A stretch of 64,000 nucleotides of DNA from Siphlonurus alternatus. Lineage: Eukaryota > Arthropoda > Insecta > Ephemeroptera > Siphlonuridae. Numbering within the stretch: position 1 is the stretch's first letter; every line of letters begins with the position of its first letter. Of this stretch, positions 61,541 to 64,000 are shown one piece after another. Position numbers and translations under genes: made by a program. The notes below the pieces were generated by a model that was not told the DNA's origin, did no database searches, and worked only from the letters and a program-made list of their open reading frames with translations. The stretch is taken from assembly GCA_949825025.1 (NCBI GenBank), contig OX463781.1, positions 5,187,370-5,251,369 of the forward strand. The letters run 5' to 3'.

Positions 61541-61804
61541 CATCCTCTCTGTATCTCTCTGTTAAGTGATAATGTGTTCAAAAACAAATTAAAAACTATA
61601 ATATTAATCAAAAAAGAATATTAAAAAATTAAAGATTTTTATGATGAAAACTCAAAAATAACCGATGAGGACGTCGCAAACTGGAACGTTGCTCTTACAG
61701 ATCAACAAAAACAAAAAATGTCATCTTTATCAATGGCTCCAAATTAAAAACAGTAAATTTGTTTATTTTTAGATTTGACCATCAAAGTGTTATGTTATGT
61801 GAAC

Positions 61805-61859
<55 letters not shown>
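61805..61859. repeat. (TA)n microsatellite
   Basis: A TA array with one register break. Confidence 0.95.
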
Positions 61860-61862
<3 letters not shown>

Positions 61863-62077
61863 CATCAATAAACATTGTGCATCAAGCAATGTAGTGAATC
61901 AAGAAATTATATGTGAATTATATTTATGTGAAAGTGATTTTGAAACATTTTTTTTTCCTAAATATAAAAAAATATCGTGAAAATTAAATAAAAAGTTAAT
62001 AATGAACATTATGTAACAACTCTGACGTGATCTATGCTGTAAAGCCAACGATCGAAATAAAAATTTGAATTTGAATC

Positions 62078-62250
<173 letters not shown>

Positions 62251-62801
62251 CTTTTATCCTGTACCACCTAATTTACATACTTATTAACTATGAACGACAC
62301 ACACCTACAATTTTAACCATGTATTGCTTTTATGGACACTAAACTTTATTATTTTTAATATTGTCATTAACTTTTTATATAGAATATTCATATTATTATG
62401 TTATTTTTTTTATTCATGTTAAATATTATATTCAATTTCCTTTTATATTTTTTTAACGAACATATAATATATCATTTTATTTGTTAATAAATGTTATTAT
62501 TTATTTACATGTATATAAATTAAATGTAATGTTAAATTTTACGGAAATTTATATAATGTAAATAATATTGCTTTATTATATAAAGTTATACGTCGTAATT
62601 TTTGCATTAAATGACTTTATAATATATATTGTATTTTCATTTTTTAATTTTAATTAAAAATTAATTTTACTAATTTAGTAACAAAATTAGTGAAAGTGTT
62701 ATGATTAATGTACCTGTTAATAATTGACTTTTTTATTATTGTATTTATAAATGGTTAAAATTTATATTGATTATGCAATATGTTTTATGTTTTGTTTTCA
62801 G

Positions 62802-62860
62802 TGTCTGACGTGAACCATGTTGTATGTACAACCAGTTGTTCCAAAATAAAAATAAAATAA
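62802..62860 (+). CDS. Candidate short last exon (weak)
   Basis: A good acceptor (TTTTATGTTTTGTTTTCAG) precedes a frame, open after a two-base split codon, that reads SDVNHVVCTTSCSKIKIK and then TAA, with AATAAAA motifs overlapping the stop. It is short and could be chance, but the segment is clearly less AT-rich than its neighbourhood. Confidence 0.2.
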
Positions 62861-64000
62861 AATTTTATTATTTACTAAAAGTATTGTTAAAAAAAAATGG
62901 GAATATTTGTGAATTGAGGAGGAAATAGATGGTTATTCATTTTATTTTCACATAATTCTTCCTCAAACAATTTACTATATATATTACATAGCGCGTAATA
63001 TTCAATTTAGCTTATGGATAAACAAACAATATTAATGGTTCAGTGACTACACGAGCATATTGTTGAAAAAAATTTATTCTACAATAATACGCTTATCACA
63101 TTCCAGAAATTGATAGAATTTATTTTAATTACAAACTAGTAAAAATATGTACACAATTTAGTTCCAAATTCTGACCAAATTTATAAAATACCTTTAATGT
63201 TGATGTCAGATATGATGTGGGCCAAAATTGTCCAACAACTTAGCTATTATTTATTTAATAACGATATCAGACATCAGAAAGGGCCAAGTTTATTATATCT
63301 GTCAACGCCTGCGTCGATTTTTCTTGCCTTCCGATTATTACGACTTCTTCACAAACCCAAACGGTGATATATTTGGAGTCTTATCATAATATATGATGAT
63401 GGTCTTTTTGTTATTTTTTATTATTTCAATTGATATTAGAATGTTTTATTCTCCAATTTGAAAATTAAGTATTTGTAAAAAAAATAAAGACAACAAAATA
63501 ATGATTATGAATACGTATTTAGCAACTTAGGTAGAATAATATAGCATTCAGATTTAAATGTTTTATTCGTCAAATTCCAAAACATAAAAACACACCCATA
63601 GTGTTATTCTTAAATGTATTTTAAACAGAAAGTTGACACTTTTAAAATAATTCTCTAAACATTACAATTGGAGTCTAATGTCAGAGGACACTTCGTTCCT
63701 CATCGATTACACACTATTACGTTGGGTCAATATGACCTCATAAGAATAACATGTAAACCGAGCAAGATTGGTTTCCGCTTTGACATAATATATAAGACAA
63801 CTAATACACAAAATTTTACCTTTTTTTTTTTTTGTCTGATCACACAACTGTCATATATTACACTCATTTTCATAAAAATGGATCACCCTTATATGCCAAG
63901 GTTGATCCATTTTTGATCCATGCATTTTTTTCTGAAAATGAGTGTATAATGTTTGCACTTTAATCCTGTGACGTCACAGATTAAGCAAGGTGGTTACACC
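62861..64000. other. AT-rich spacer
   Basis: A local inverted repeat near the end (ACACTCATTTTCATAAAAAT and TGATCCATTTTTGATCCA, then GAAAATGAGTGTATAATG, 63858-63950) may be one more foldback. A CTGTGACGTCACAG palindrome follows at about 63966-63979. No gene was recognised. Confidence 0.45.

Overview
The window is a piece of an AT-rich animal nuclear genome, almost certainly an invertebrate and probably an arthropod. Three things point there: eukaryotic splice-site logic, SINEs and a LINE relic with a poly(A) tail, and very dense short DNA transposons mixed with long (AT)n, (TC)n/(GA)n and (AAAT)n arrays. I cannot name the species. I see no bacterial genes, operons, CRISPR array, rRNA gene or intact tRNA gene. 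A 200-base run of N (31912-32111) marks an assembly gap.

No complete protein-coding gene is visible, and the window reads as intergenic or long-intron DNA. The best host-gene evidence is a 63-nt candidate micro-exon on the minus strand (10210-10272), with a pyrimidine-rich acceptor, a consensus GTAAGT donor and one open frame. Weaker candidates are a possible last exon at 3773-3814 (-), a coding relic at 461-699 (-) with a downstream AATAAA, protein-like stretches at 26825-27019 (+) and 42188-42373 (+), and a possible last exon at 62802-62860 (+). A CpG-richer island with housekeeping-promoter-like motifs lies at about 14.88-15.95 kb.

The rest is a graveyard of transposable elements. A truncated, frameshifted non-LTR retrotransposon lies at 4218-5761 (-). 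Seven SINE copies are present: six carry a 5S-rRNA-like head and one a tRNA-like head, and members of both types share a central domain. There are about 17 copies of one roughly 270-bp MITE, here called family A, with CCCKAGTTGAAA ends. Family E is Harbinger-like, with TTA-type target duplications. Family F has GGGTGCGATTCACGAAGC ends and AAT duplications. Families B, C and D are hairpin (foldback) elements with related arms and different loops. Family G is another small foldback family. Three elements have CAG...CTG ends and perfect 8-bp duplications, the hAT signature (20465-22586, 37515-37733, 50543-50728). Two larger inverted-repeat elements lie at 39.67-41.41 kb and 54.78-55.72 kb.

Nesting gives a relative history. 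Family F inserted into family A twice at the same base and in opposite orientations. A hAT element sits inside a family G element. A small element sits inside a family F copy. An (AAAT)n array has grown inside a family A copy. Family names A-G are labels used only in this annotation. All family assignments rest on termini, target duplications and internal similarity read by eye, and no database search was possible.
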